This document shows, piece after piece, positions 15,844-23,005 of a stretch of 26,004 bases of DNA; positions within the stretch are counted from its first letter, which is position 1; each line of letters begins with the position of its first letter. The stretch is from NCBI GenBank assembly GCA_005879255.1, contig VBKY01000076.1, positions 1-26,004 of the forward strand. Reading direction: 5' to 3'. Under the pieces are notes generated by a model. It ran no database searches, was not told where the DNA came from, and worked only from the letters and a program-made list of their open reading frames with translations. The stretch is from Deltaproteobacteria bacterium. Its GTDB lineage: Bacteria > Desulfobacterota_B > Binatia > UBA9968. Both the position numbers and the translations under genes were made by a program.

Positions 15844-16683
15844 TTAAGTCCTGTAGATCGGATGGCGTTCGAGGAAATCTTGCAGTGCGGTTAACGCGCC
15901 ATCACTATCCCAAAAGGTCATATGTCTTACGCCGGGAATCAGCGCCACCTCGCAAGCCGGCACGAGCTCCGCAAGCCGGCGCGCCGTACCCACCGGCGTG
16001 CTACCACGCCGGTTTACGTCATCATCTTCGCCGCACAGTATCAGCGTCGGTACTTTGACCTCAGGGGCCTTACCCAACGCATCCCAAGTCAAGCGCGCTT
16101 CTTCGTGGAGACGAAATTGTTCCACCGTGCTTTGTCCTGACCAGAGAGCGTCGGATAAAGCTGACGCCACGTCACGGTGTGCACGATAAAAGTTCGGGTT
16201 AAAAGCCATGCCGTCATTGTCGATGTGTCCGCGGATGTATCGCTCAAACCCCAGCTCGCGAATTTCCCGCGCCGCTTCCGGCGACAAATCGCGCGGGCCG
16301 CCGTCGAGCCTCTTCGATCCCGGCCCCGCCGCCGCGATAGTCAGTGTCGCGACCAAATCGGGGCGTTCAAGGCCGAGTGCTTGAACGATTTGTCCACCGA
16401 GCGCGAAACCTACCGCATGACAGCGAGTAATATGCATCTTCTCCAAGAGACCTGCGCAATCTCTAGCAAACTGGCTGACTGAGTACCCGGTCGTCGCTTT
16501 GTCGCTCCGGCCCGTGCCGCGGCAATCGAAGATGATCGTCCGGTAACGCTTCGACAAGAACGGTACCACGCCAACGTTCCAGGTATCGCTCGGCCACCAA
16601 GAAGGCGGCACCAGCAGAACTGGCTCGCCGTTCCCTCGCTGTTCATAATAGATTTCGATCTCGCCTATTTGAGCCTTGGGCAT
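15844..16683 (-). CDS. Alpha/beta-hydrolase fold protein with Ala in place of the nucleophile
   Basis: A 279-residue alpha/beta-hydrolase fold protein without signal peptide. The fold is shown by VLLVPPSWWPSDTW, the FDCRGTGRSDKAT strand-loop (52-64), the nucleophile elbow, and the C-terminal LILCGEDDDVNR (acid, about D220-D222) and GVRHMTFW (H254). The elbow reads G92-F93-A94-L95-G96 (codon GCG), so the usual catalytic Ser of G-x-S-x-G is Ala. Asp and His are retained. The usual HG oxyanion segment is also altered to PPSWW. It may be non-hydrolytic, use another residue, or be an inactive binding protein. GAGGAA stands six bases before the ATG, and a strong promoter lies at 16744-16773. It is the first gene of the leftward importer group. 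Confidence 0.88.
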   Translation of the reverse strand: MPKAQIGEIEIYYEQRGNGEPVLLVPPSWWPSDTWNVGVVPFLSKRYRTIIFDCRGTGRSDKATTGYSVSQFARDCAGLLEKMHITRCHAVGFALGGQIVQALGLERPDLVATLTIAAAGPGSKRLDGGPRDLSPEAAREIRELGFERYIRGHIDNDGMAFNPNFYRAHRDVASALSDALWSGQSTVEQFRLHEEARLTWDALGKAPEVKVPTLILCGEDDDVNRRGSTPVGTARRLAELVPACEVALIPGVRHMTFWDSDGALTALQDFLERHPIYRT

Positions 16684-16743
16684 ATTACGTTCCTCACTAA
16701 AACGAACGCTTCAGAGTACTTCTCGTTACTCTTGTCTGGCGGG

Positions 16744-16773
16744 AATATAGAGATGCTCGACTACTGCTGTCAA
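16744..16773 (-). promoter_or_regulatory. Strong sigma-70-type promoter of the leftward hydrolase/importer unit
   Basis: On the minus strand TTGACA (16773-16768) is a perfect -35 box and TATATT (16749-16744) matches five of six -10 bases, with an 18-base spacer. The start codon of the hydrolase gene is 60 bp downstream. This is the best consensus promoter in the window. Confidence 0.65.
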
Positions 16774-16818
16774 CAATAAGAATGCCCTCGAATTGCCGTG
16801 CGGGAGCTGTTTTACCCC

Positions 16819-16848
16819 TTGACTCTGTTTTACGCCTCTGAGTATGTT
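16819..16848 (+). promoter_or_regulatory. Candidate promoter of the haem-oxygenase-fold gene
   Basis: TTGACT (16819-16824) and TATGTT (16843-16848) with an 18-base spacer, on the plus strand about 45 bp before the ATG at 16892. It is arranged back-to-back with the leftward promoter at 16744-16773, so the 208-bp gap is a divergent regulatory region. Confidence 0.5.
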
Positions 16849-16891
16849 TCCTCGTGCTTAGGCAATTACCGACGATATAAGGAAGACATTT

Positions 16892-17560
16892 ATGGAAAAC
16901 CAAGCTTTCATTGATTCACTGATGCGGGAAATCATTGACCCGGGCGTCGACCGATTGATGAGTAGCCGTTACTTCACCGAGTTGCGCGAAGGCGCGCTGT
17001 CAAAGAAGCGGCTCAGAGGCTTTGCGCTGCAGCATTATCTGTCTAATCACGCCATCAACAAAGGGCTCGCCTTCTGCATGGTAAAGAACGCCAGTAATCC
17101 ACCTGCCTACAATCAGTTTGTCGAGCTGTTCGTCGAAGAGTCGTCGCACCCCGGCCTAATGAAACGATTCGGCGAAGCCATTGGATTGAAGGACGAAGAC
17201 TTCGAGAAGGAGATCATGATCTACGAGTGTGTCGCGCACACGGGGGCGATCATCCGCGGCATGTTTCTCGGAAGTCCGGCGGAGACTCGTGCCGGCGCGT
17301 TGGTCAACGAGACCATGGTTTGTCGCTACTCGGACGAGTTCGACGCCGCTCTGGAAAAGCATTACGGGCTTGATAGCCGGGCCCGAACCTTTTTCATCGT
17401 CCATGGCAAAGTCGACCAGGAACATACGGCGATGGCCGCCGAGACGATCGCACGGAATGCCAATACCGACCGGGATAAAGAATTGGTGCGAGCCGCGGCG
17501 CACAATATGGTGCGCTTCAAGCTCGCCAAATTCGAGGGCATCTACGACGCCTACGCGTAG
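16892..17560 (+). CDS. Haem-oxygenase-fold protein, candidate diiron oxidase (TenA/PqqC/CADD superfamily)
   Basis: An all-helical protein of 222 residues in the TenA/PqqC-like, 'iron-containing redox enzyme' group. Residues E83-x2-H86, E140 and H171-x3-D175-x2-H178 reproduce in order and spacing the six-ligand pattern of haem-oxygenase-like diiron oxidases such as UndA and CADD. That argues for O2-dependent chemistry rather than the thiaminase reaction of TenA. H171-D175-H178 sits in the helix FFIVHGKVDQEHTAMA. AAGGAAG lies six bases before the ATG. Two NMT1/THI5-type binding proteins follow, a context also known for TenA in thiamine-precursor salvage, so that alternative stays open. The TAG stop is the first three bases of a MITE-like repeat, so the original C-terminus may have differed by a few residues. 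Confidence 0.82.
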   Translation: MENQAFIDSLMREIIDPGVDRLMSSRYFTELREGALSKKRLRGFALQHYLSNHAINKGLAFCMVKNASNPPAYNQFVELFVEESSHPGLMKRFGEAIGLKDEDFEKEIMIYECVAHTGAIIRGMFLGSPAETRAGALVNETMVCRYSDEFDAALEKHYGLDSRARTFFIVHGKVDQEHTAMAAETIARNANTDRDKELVRAAAHNMVRFKLAKFEGIYDAYA

Positions 17561-17719
17561 CAGGCTGCTGAAAACAATGTCCGGAATGCTTCGAGAGCCT
17601 CAGCATGAACGGAAAATCCTCAATGATAACAAAACCGCACCGTTCGTTCCTTCGGCAAGCTCAGGACATGCTCTGAGCACCGTCGAAGGACTCCGACGGA
17701 ATTTTTCAGGAGCGTGCTA
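17558..17719. mobile_element. 162-bp MITE-like repeat with imperfect terminal inverted repeats
   Basis: The left end TAGCAGGCTGCTGAAAA (17558-17574) and the reverse complement of the right end TAGCACGCTCCTGAAAA (17719-17703) match at 15 of 17 positions. Inside is a second imperfect palindrome: TCCTTCGGCAAGCTCAG and CTGAGCACCGTCGAAGGA (about 17649-17694). It carries no coding sequence. Its first three bases form the TAG stop of the upstream gene, and its right end reaches to 70 bp before the binding-protein start. Repeats with GCAGGCTGCTGAAAA and CCTTCGACAAGCTCAGG-like cores are widespread in environmental genomes. The transposase that would move it is not in the window. Confidence 0.65.
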
Positions 17720-17788
17720 AAAAGTTTCAGTCTTGGGTTTCGACTTTTAGTGTTTTTGGCGGCCGCTTCTAAAGCGATAGGTAGAAAG

Positions 17789-18775
17789 ATGAAATGCAAA
17801 ACCCTGTTGTTACTCTCGTTAGTCGCCCTAGCGCTAATTCCATCGCCTGAAGACGCTGGGGCCGCGGAAAAATCCGCCAAGCTGACCACCGTGCGCATCG
17901 GCTATGTTTCACGCAGCATCCTGGATATGCCTTTTATTATCGCCCGCGACCGCGGTTATTTCCGCGAAGAGGGTTTGGAGCCTGAGCTTATTTTCATAAA
18001 AGCGGCTCAAACAATTCCCGCGATGCTGGCCGGCGGCATCGATTTCGGCACGGCGACGGGGACGGCTATCACCGCCGCGCTAAGTGGCATCGATGTGAGG
18101 GTCGTCTTCGCTATGAGCGACAAACCTTCCTTCGATCTGATCGCGCTGCCGAGCATCACGAACCTCCAACAAATGCGTGGCAAAAAACTCGGCATCACCG
18201 CGTTCGGCGCCCTGGCCGAAACTCTCGCCCGCGAGATTTTTCTCGCCAACAAGCTTCCGCAGGAGCAAGTTACTTTTATTCCTCTGGGCACGAGCGACGT
18301 GCTGTATGTGGCTTTGAAGGCTGGCACCATCGACGCCACTATGCTCCAGATCCCGCAGACCTTTCTTGCCATAGATGAGGGATTTCGCAAACTCGCCTCC
18401 GGCGCGGATTTTTACCGTGCCGTGCAAGGCGGCCTGACTACAACGAAGGCAATCACTTCCGAACGGCCCGAGCTCGTCACCAAGACCATCCGCGCCACGC
18501 AAAGAGCGTTGCGCTTGATTCGGAACGACAAGAAATTCGCCATAGAATTCATCAGAGGGCCCTATCTCGACCTCGGCAAGGATCGCGACCGGCACGCCGA
18601 CCGTGTTTACGACGCCGCGCTGCAATACTACCTGCAAACGGGAACCGTCGACGAAAAGCTCCAGCGCGAGATGATCGCCGTCGCTGCCCAGCGCGTCAAA
18701 CCGAAGGAGTTGCCGCCGCCCGAGCGCGTTTTCGATTTTAGCTTCGCGCAAAAAGTCGCCGACACGATGAAATGA
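17789..18775 (+). CDS. NitT/TauT-family (NMT1/THI5-like) ABC substrate-binding protein, copy 1
   Basis: Periplasmic binding protein of 328 residues, of the NMT1/THI5/SsuA fold that binds small ligands such as aromatic acids, sulfonates, nitrate or pyrimidines. The ATG at 17789 gives a compact signal peptide (MKCKTLLLLSLVALALIPSP). An earlier ATG at 17714 starts inside the repeat element and adds 25 residues before it. Family features are VRIGYVSRSILDMPFIIARD, GYFREEGLEPELIF, MLAGGIDFGTATGTAI, LRGKKLGI-like QMRGKKLGITAFG and LKAGTIDATML. It is a tandem paralogue of the next gene, with most positions conserved along the whole length. There is no clear Shine-Dalgarno. It is probably served by the ATPase/permease at 21339-22984 or one elsewhere. 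Confidence 0.9.
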   Translation: MKCKTLLLLSLVALALIPSPEDAGAAEKSAKLTTVRIGYVSRSILDMPFIIARDRGYFREEGLEPELIFIKAAQTIPAMLAGGIDFGTATGTAITAALSGIDVRVVFAMSDKPSFDLIALPSITNLQQMRGKKLGITAFGALAETLAREIFLANKLPQEQVTFIPLGTSDVLYVALKAGTIDATMLQIPQTFLAIDEGFRKLASGADFYRAVQGGLTTTKAITSERPELVTKTIRATQRALRLIRNDKKFAIEFIRGPYLDLGKDRDRHADRVYDAALQYYLQTGTVDEKLQREMIAVAAQRVKPKELPPPERVFDFSFAQKVADTMK

Positions 18776-18874
18776 TCGGCAAATTTTCTGGACCCAGATC
18801 AGAGAGCGTTCCGATTCCTTCCGCCGTCGAGGGAAGGCGAGGATAGGGGGGCTGCATTTTCGCCCTGTGGAAAC

Positions 18875-19867
18875 ATGAAATTTAGAATCCCCCTCGCACT
18901 AATCGCATTAGCCATTCTAGCATCGATCGCATCTCGCGCTGAAGAACTTTCGGCGGCGGACAAATCCGCTAAACTCATTACCGTACGCATCGGGTATGTT
19001 TCGCGCAGCATCCTCGACATGCCGTATATGATCGCCCGGGACAGAGGCTTGTTTCGCGAGGAAGGTTTGGAACCCGAGCTCGTTTTCGTGAGAGCCGGTC
19101 TGACGCCGCAAGTGCTGTTGGCCGGCGGCATCGATTTCGCAACCGCCACGGGGACGGGTATCAGCGCCGCGGTAAACGGTGCCGACGTCCGGCTAATCCT
19201 GGCTTTAACCGACCGCCCATCGTTCGACATGATTACGGTTCCGAACATCACCGGCATCCAACAACTACGGGGCAAGAAGATCGGCGTTTCGGGAGTCGGG
19301 TCGTTGGCGGAAATTCTCGCGCGCCAGATTCTGATAGCCAATCATGTCCCGCCGGAGCAGGTGACTTTTCTTCCGCTTGGAAGCAGTGATGTGACTTACA
19401 TTGCTCTGAAGGCCGGCACCATTGACGCCACTATGCTTCAGATCCCGCAAAAATTGTTCGCGCTTGATGAAGGTTTTCATAAACTTGCCGCCGGCGCGGA
19501 TGTCTACCGCGCCGTCATGGGCGGACTCACGACGACCAAGGCCACCCTCACCGAACGCCCCGATCTGGTCAGCAAAACGATCCGAGCGACGACACGCGCG
19601 GTTCGCCTCATTAGGAACGACAAGAAGTACGTAATCGACTTCATCAAGGGACCATATTTCGAATTGGGCAAGGATAAGGAACGGTTCGCGGAGCGAATTT
19701 ACGATGCGACCGTACAACTATATCTACAATCCGCCACCGTAGATGAAAAGCTTCAGCGCGAGATGATTGCAATCGCGTCGCAGCGAATCAGACCGAAAGA
19801 ACCGGTGCCGCCGGAGCGAGTCTTTGATTTTAGTATCGTTCAAAAGGTCGGGGAGTCACTAAAATAA
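18875..19867 (+). CDS. NitT/TauT-family (NMT1/THI5-like) ABC substrate-binding protein, copy 2
   Basis: Tandem paralogue (330 residues) of the preceding gene. The opening TVRIGYVSRSILDMPYMIAR, the middle LKAGTIDATMLQIPQ and the ending VDEKLQREMIAIASQRIRPK are nearly identical to copy 1, while the predicted ligand-facing loops (VRAGLTPQVLLAGG, SGVGSLAEILARQ) differ. This suggests duplication followed by change of ligand preference. The signal peptide is MKFRIPLALIALAILASIAS. The 99-bp gap between copies holds only a degenerate GC-rich repeat, and no strong Shine-Dalgarno precedes the ATG. Divergence is moderate, so the duplication is not recent. Confidence 0.9.
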   Translation: MKFRIPLALIALAILASIASRAEELSAADKSAKLITVRIGYVSRSILDMPYMIARDRGLFREEGLEPELVFVRAGLTPQVLLAGGIDFATATGTGISAAVNGADVRLILALTDRPSFDMITVPNITGIQQLRGKKIGVSGVGSLAEILARQILIANHVPPEQVTFLPLGSSDVTYIALKAGTIDATMLQIPQKLFALDEGFHKLAAGADVYRAVMGGLTTTKATLTERPDLVSKTIRATTRAVRLIRNDKKYVIDFIKGPYFELGKDKERFAERIYDATVQLYLQSATVDEKLQREMIAIASQRIRPKEPVPPERVFDFSIVQKVGESLK

Positions 19868-19917
19868 CGACAGCAGAATTTTGGACCATGAACAACTTGA
19901 ACGTAGCGAAGCGATTG

Positions 19918-19986
19918 AACGGCTGGAACGATTGGACGACTGGAACTGTTCAAAAAGTTCCAATAGTTCCAGATGTTCCAGCCGTT
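19918..19986. repeat. Long imperfect hairpin built of TGGAAC-type units
   Basis: AACGGCTGGAAC (19918-19929) pairs perfectly with GTTCCAGCCGTT (19975-19986). The arms continue inward with mismatches to about 31 bases (units TGGAACGAT, TGGACGAC, TGGAACT against GTTCCAGAT, GTTCCAATA). Such TGGAACnnT arrays are a recurring intergenic repeat type. It ends 15 bases before the expected start of the MetE-like gene and could terminate transcription from the binding-protein genes. Confidence 0.65.
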
Positions 19987-20024
19987 GAGGAAAGGAATAC
20001 AAGAAATATAGCACTGACCGAATA

Positions 20025-21152
20025 TTGACCACCCATGCCGGCGCACTGCCGCAACCGCCGGATTTGAAGGAAATGCACAACGCCCAGGTCGCCGGAAAAA
20101 CCGTCGACAAAGATGCCTTCACCAAACGGGTGCGCAGCGCTGTCGCTGAAGTCGTCAAAAAACAACTAGCCTGCGGTCTTGACGTCATCAACGATGGCGA
20201 AGTAGGCAAGTCCAATTTCTCGCGCTACGCGCGCGAGCGATTAAGTGGCTTTAGCGAGCGTGAAGTGAAACCCGAAGACCGGCCATCCACAATCTACGCG
20301 CGTGATCTGGTGGATTTTGCCGACTATTTTGAAAATCGATCTTACCATCGCGGCGACAACCTCAGACGAGTCTTCTGCAACGCGCCGCTAAAGTATATCG
20401 GGCACCAATCGCTCAAAGCTGAGATCGACGATTTCAAGACAGGGCTGCAAGGACAGAAGTACGAAGAAGCGTTTCTCCCCGCGATTGCGCCGGGCACCAT
20501 CGAGCACTGGATGAAGAACGATTACTACCCCGATGACGAGACCTATCTCGTTGCCATCGTCGACGCCATGCACGAGGAATACAAAGCCATCGTCGACGCG
20601 GGCTTTCTCCTGCAGATCGATGATCCGGATTTACCCGATGGCTGGCAGTTCATGTCGAAGATGAACGTCGCTGAATATCGCAAGTACGCGGAGCTGCGCG
20701 TCGACGCGCTCAATCACGGCCTGCGCGATATTCCGCCTGACCGCGTGCGCTTTCATACCTGCTGGGGCAGCTACCATGGCCCGCATAAGTACGACATTCC
20801 GCTGCGCGACATCATCGATCTGATTTTAAAAGTGAAGGCCGACACTATCTCCATCGAAGCGGCCAACCCGCGCCACGAACATGAATGGCGCATCTGGGAA
20901 GAGAGAAAACTTCCCGCCGGCAAAGTTCTCGTGCCCGGTGTCGTCGGTCACGCCACCGACATCGTCGAACATCCGCAAGCGATCGCTGATCGTCTGGTGC
21001 GCTACGCCAAGGTCGTCGGACGAGAAAACGTCATGGCCGGCACTGATTGCGGTCTCGGTCCGCGCGTCGGATCACCGCAGATCGCCTGGGCAAAGTTCGA
21101 AGCAATGGCAGAAGGCGCGCGTCTCGCGAGTAAAGAATTGTGGGGGCGGTGA
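20025..21152 (+). CDS. MetE-like zinc methyltransferase (cobalamin-independent methionine synthase II-type), start codon anomalous
   Basis: A 375-residue (as called) TIM-barrel protein of the UROD/MetE superfamily, corresponding to the catalytic C-terminal half of MetE. This group includes stand-alone homologues and the epoxyalkane:coenzyme M transferases that activate a thiol with zinc. All expected zinc ligands are present: H244 and C246 in RFHTCWG, E278 in SIEAANP and C342 in GTDCGLGPR. The start is odd. Homologous sequence begins upstream of the TTG at 20025 (KKYSTDRI precedes LTTHAG), and that segment is open back to 19989 but has no ATG, GTG or TTG. An AAG at 20001, five bases after AAAGG, sits exactly where ATG is expected. 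Translation from TTG 20025 would lose only eight residues. The methyl donor and acceptor are unknown; true methionine synthesis is not assured. Confidence 0.85.
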   Translation: MTTHAGALPQPPDLKEMHNAQVAGKTVDKDAFTKRVRSAVAEVVKKQLACGLDVINDGEVGKSNFSRYARERLSGFSEREVKPEDRPSTIYARDLVDFADYFENRSYHRGDNLRRVFCNAPLKYIGHQSLKAEIDDFKTGLQGQKYEEAFLPAIAPGTIEHWMKNDYYPDDETYLVAIVDAMHEEYKAIVDAGFLLQIDDPDLPDGWQFMSKMNVAEYRKYAELRVDALNHGLRDIPPDRVRFHTCWGSYHGPHKYDIPLRDIIDLILKVKADTISIEAANPRHEHEWRIWEERKLPAGKVLVPGVVGHATDIVEHPQAIADRLVRYAKVVGRENVMAGTDCGLGPRVGSPQIAWAKFEAMAEGARLASKELWGR

Positions 21153-21166
21153 CGCGTGTCGTAAGA

Positions 21167-21251
21167 AGGATGATCGAGGATCGAGGATGGAGGATTGAGG
21201 ATTGAGAATCGCATTTTTCGATCTTCTATCCTCTATCTTCGATCCTCGACT
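21167..21251. repeat. GAGGATnn-type repeat array forming a hairpin
   Basis: Tandem units of GAGGATC/GAGGATGG/GAGGATT (about 21174-21205) face inverted units ATCTTCTATCCTCTATC and ATCCTCGAC (about 21219-21250) across ATCGCATTTTTCG. The result is a long imperfect hairpin followed by TTTTTT (21251-21256), so it can serve as a terminator after the MetE-like gene. Confidence 0.6.
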
Positions 21252-21265
21252 TTTTTCCGCTCGCA

Positions 21266-21294
21266 TTGACATGCCAGCGATGCCTTGGTAGCGT
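21266..21294 (+). promoter_or_regulatory. Candidate promoter of the NitT/TauT-type ABC operon
   Basis: TTGACA (21266-21271), a 17-base spacer and TAGCGT (21289-21294). It closely resembles the pair at 6354. It excludes the TTG at 21285 as a start codon, because that codon would lie within the promoter, and supports the GTG at 21339. Confidence 0.5.
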
Positions 21295-21338
21295 CCGCCG
21301 CGTTAGATTTCGCCAGCTCCAAACCGAGAAACACTACT

Positions 21339-22112
21339 GTGGCTAATAGCTCCAAGATTGTGGTCGATCACGCGAGCAAGCTTTTCCTCGAAGGATCGGT
21401 TGTCGCCTTTCGCAATATTGATCTGCAAATCAGCAACCGAGAGGTGCTCTGCGTAGTCGGTCCGTCTGGCTGCGGCAAGACAACTCTGCTGCGCTGTATC
21501 GGTGGTCTCCTCCCGCCGAGCTCCGGACACGTGCTGATCGACGGGCAAACCGTCGATTCGCCCCGAGCCGGCGTCGCTATAGTTTTCCAACATTTTGGCT
21601 TGTTACCTTGGAAATCCGTTGTCGACAATGTCGCTTTCGGGCTCAAGATCGCCGGCGCGTCCCGGGACTTGATCGCTGAGCGCCTCGATCATTACATCCG
21701 GCTGGTCGGCTTGGCCGGTTTTGAAAACCATTATCCCTACCAGCTGAGCGGCGGCATGCAGCAGCGCGTGGGTTTAGCGCGCGCTCTCGCCATTGATCCT
21801 GAAATCCTGTTGATGGACGAGCCTTTCGCGTCGGTGGATGCTCAAACGCGGGAACTGCTTCAGGAGGAATTACTTCAGCTTCACGAGCGCGAACGCAAGA
21901 CGATGATTTTCATAACCCACTCGATCGACGAGGCGATTATCTTGGGCGACCGAGTGGCGGTCATGGGGTCTCGGCCTGGTCGCATCAAAGAAATTTTATC
22001 GGTCGATTTTCCCCGACCGCGCGATCCGGCGGCGGTGCGAGCGGAGTCGCGCTACACCGAGCTTCGAAACCATATCTGGGAAGAACTGCGTCCGTCTGTG
22101 GTGATGCAATGA
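21339..22112 (+). CDS. NitT/TauT-family ABC importer ATPase (SsuB/TauB-like)
   Basis: Cytoplasmic ATPase of 257 residues for a sulfonate/nitrate/taurine-type importer. Motifs: Walker A GPSGCGKT (about 41-48), Q-loop in VFQHFGLLPW, signature LSGGMQQRVGLARA, Walker B EILLMDEPF with SVDAQTRELLQ, and switch His in THSIDEA. The LLPW and DAQTR forms are characteristic of the SsuB/TauB branch. The GTG at 21339 is preferred because an upstream TTG (21285) overlaps the promoter; the ribosome site is weak. The stop overlaps the permease ATG by four bases (ATGA). With the next two genes it forms a compact ATPase-permease-binding protein operon. Confidence 0.92.
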   Translation: MANSSKIVVDHASKLFLEGSVVAFRNIDLQISNREVLCVVGPSGCGKTTLLRCIGGLLPPSSGHVLIDGQTVDSPRAGVAIVFQHFGLLPWKSVVDNVAFGLKIAGASRDLIAERLDHYIRLVGLAGFENHYPYQLSGGMQQRVGLARALAIDPEILLMDEPFASVDAQTRELLQEELLQLHERERKTMIFITHSIDEAIILGDRVAVMGSRPGRIKEILSVDFPRPRDPAAVRAESRYTELRNHIWEELRPSVVMQ

Positions 22113-22984
22113 GCCTTAGTAGAACCGAAGAGCAATCAGCTAACGCAACTGCCCCTTTCGCATACCAAGAGATCGCCGCCGAGCAGCAAGCGGCGCGGCA
22201 AAAGGCCCGGGCTGTCCAACGACGCTGGACAACGACTCAGATAGCGATTCGGATCATCTCTCTCTTTGTAGTGCTGGGAGCTTGGGAATATTTGGGCCGG
22301 CATATCAACCCCGTTCTGTTTACCTATCCCACCGCTGTGGGCAGCGCGGCTGTGAAAATGATTGCCAGCGGCGAGTTGTGGAAATATCTTTCCCAGAGCC
22401 TCATCGTGCTGTTCGCCGGCCTTGGTTTGGCAACGGTCTTCGGTATCGCTTTAGGACTGATCATGGCGCGCTTCTGGGTGGTTGATGTGGCTTTGGATAC
22501 CTACATTACCGCGCTCTATTCGATCCCATCAGTGGCGCTCGTGCCGGTGTTGGTCCTATGGTTCGGCTTCGAAATCACCGCAAAAATTGCCGTGGTTTTT
22601 CTTTTCACCTTCTTTCCGATCGTCATCAACACTCATCAAGGCGTGAAGAACGTCGACAACCGCCTAACCGAGGTCGGCCGCGCCTTCCGCTGCAGCGAGA
22701 GACAGCTTTGGGTGCATATCGTGCTGCCCGCGGCAGTGCCGTACATCGTTACCGGATTACGGCTAGCCATCGGCCGCGGCTTGATCGGCATGGTGCTCGC
22801 GGATCTCTATACAGCGATTACCGGTATCGGCTATTTGATTTCGCGCTACGCCAGCATCTATCGCACTGACGCGATGTTCGTACCGATCGCGACATTGGGT
22901 CTTCTCGGTATTACGTTGACCGGTTTGCTGCGTTTCGTTGAGAAGCGGGTAGCGCCCTGGATGCACCAACCGGACCAAGAATGA
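22109..22984 (+). CDS. NitT/TauT-family ABC importer permease (SsuC/TauC-like)
   Basis: Inner-membrane permease of 291 residues. A long hydrophilic cytoplasmic N-terminus (about 1-42, Gln/Ala-rich) precedes the first helix IIRIISLF-like segment. About six helices follow, with the BPD domain and the coupling loop EVGRAFRCSERQLWVHIVLP (about 190-209). TYPTAVGSA and the LYSIPSVALVPVLVLWFG segment are typical of SsuC/TauC. It is translationally coupled to the ATPase (ATGA overlap) and followed 21 bp later by its binding protein. It is the only permease for the three NMT1-type binding proteins in this half of the window. Confidence 0.92.
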   Translation: MSLSRTEEQSANATAPFAYQEIAAEQQAARQKARAVQRRWTTTQIAIRIISLFVVLGAWEYLGRHINPVLFTYPTAVGSAAVKMIASGELWKYLSQSLIVLFAGLGLATVFGIALGLIMARFWVVDVALDTYITALYSIPSVALVPVLVLWFGFEITAKIAVVFLFTFFPIVINTHQGVKNVDNRLTEVGRAFRCSERQLWVHIVLPAAVPYIVTGLRLAIGRGLIGMVLADLYTAITGIGYLISRYASIYRTDAMFVPIATLGLLGITLTGLLRFVEKRVAPWMHQPDQE

Positions 22985-23005
22985 GCAAACTAAGGAGGCA
23001 AACAC

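Noticed and set aside
16892..17560. Simple naming as TenA (thiaminase II)
   Set aside because: The residue pattern matches diiron oxidases of the same fold better; kept only as an alternative.
17714..17788. Longer N-terminus for binding protein copy 1 from an ATG at 17714
   Set aside because: This ATG lies in the right end of the repeat element and adds 25 residues before an otherwise complete signal peptide.
19859..20215. Minus-strand frame with LEHLELLELFEQF-like repeats that looks like a coiled coil
   Set aside because: It is the translation of the TGGAAC repeat hairpin and antisense of the MetE-like gene, not a protein.
21285..21338. TTG start at 21285 for the NitT/TauT-type ATPase
   Set aside because: It lies between the -35 and -10 boxes of the likely promoter; the GTG at 21339 fits family length better.
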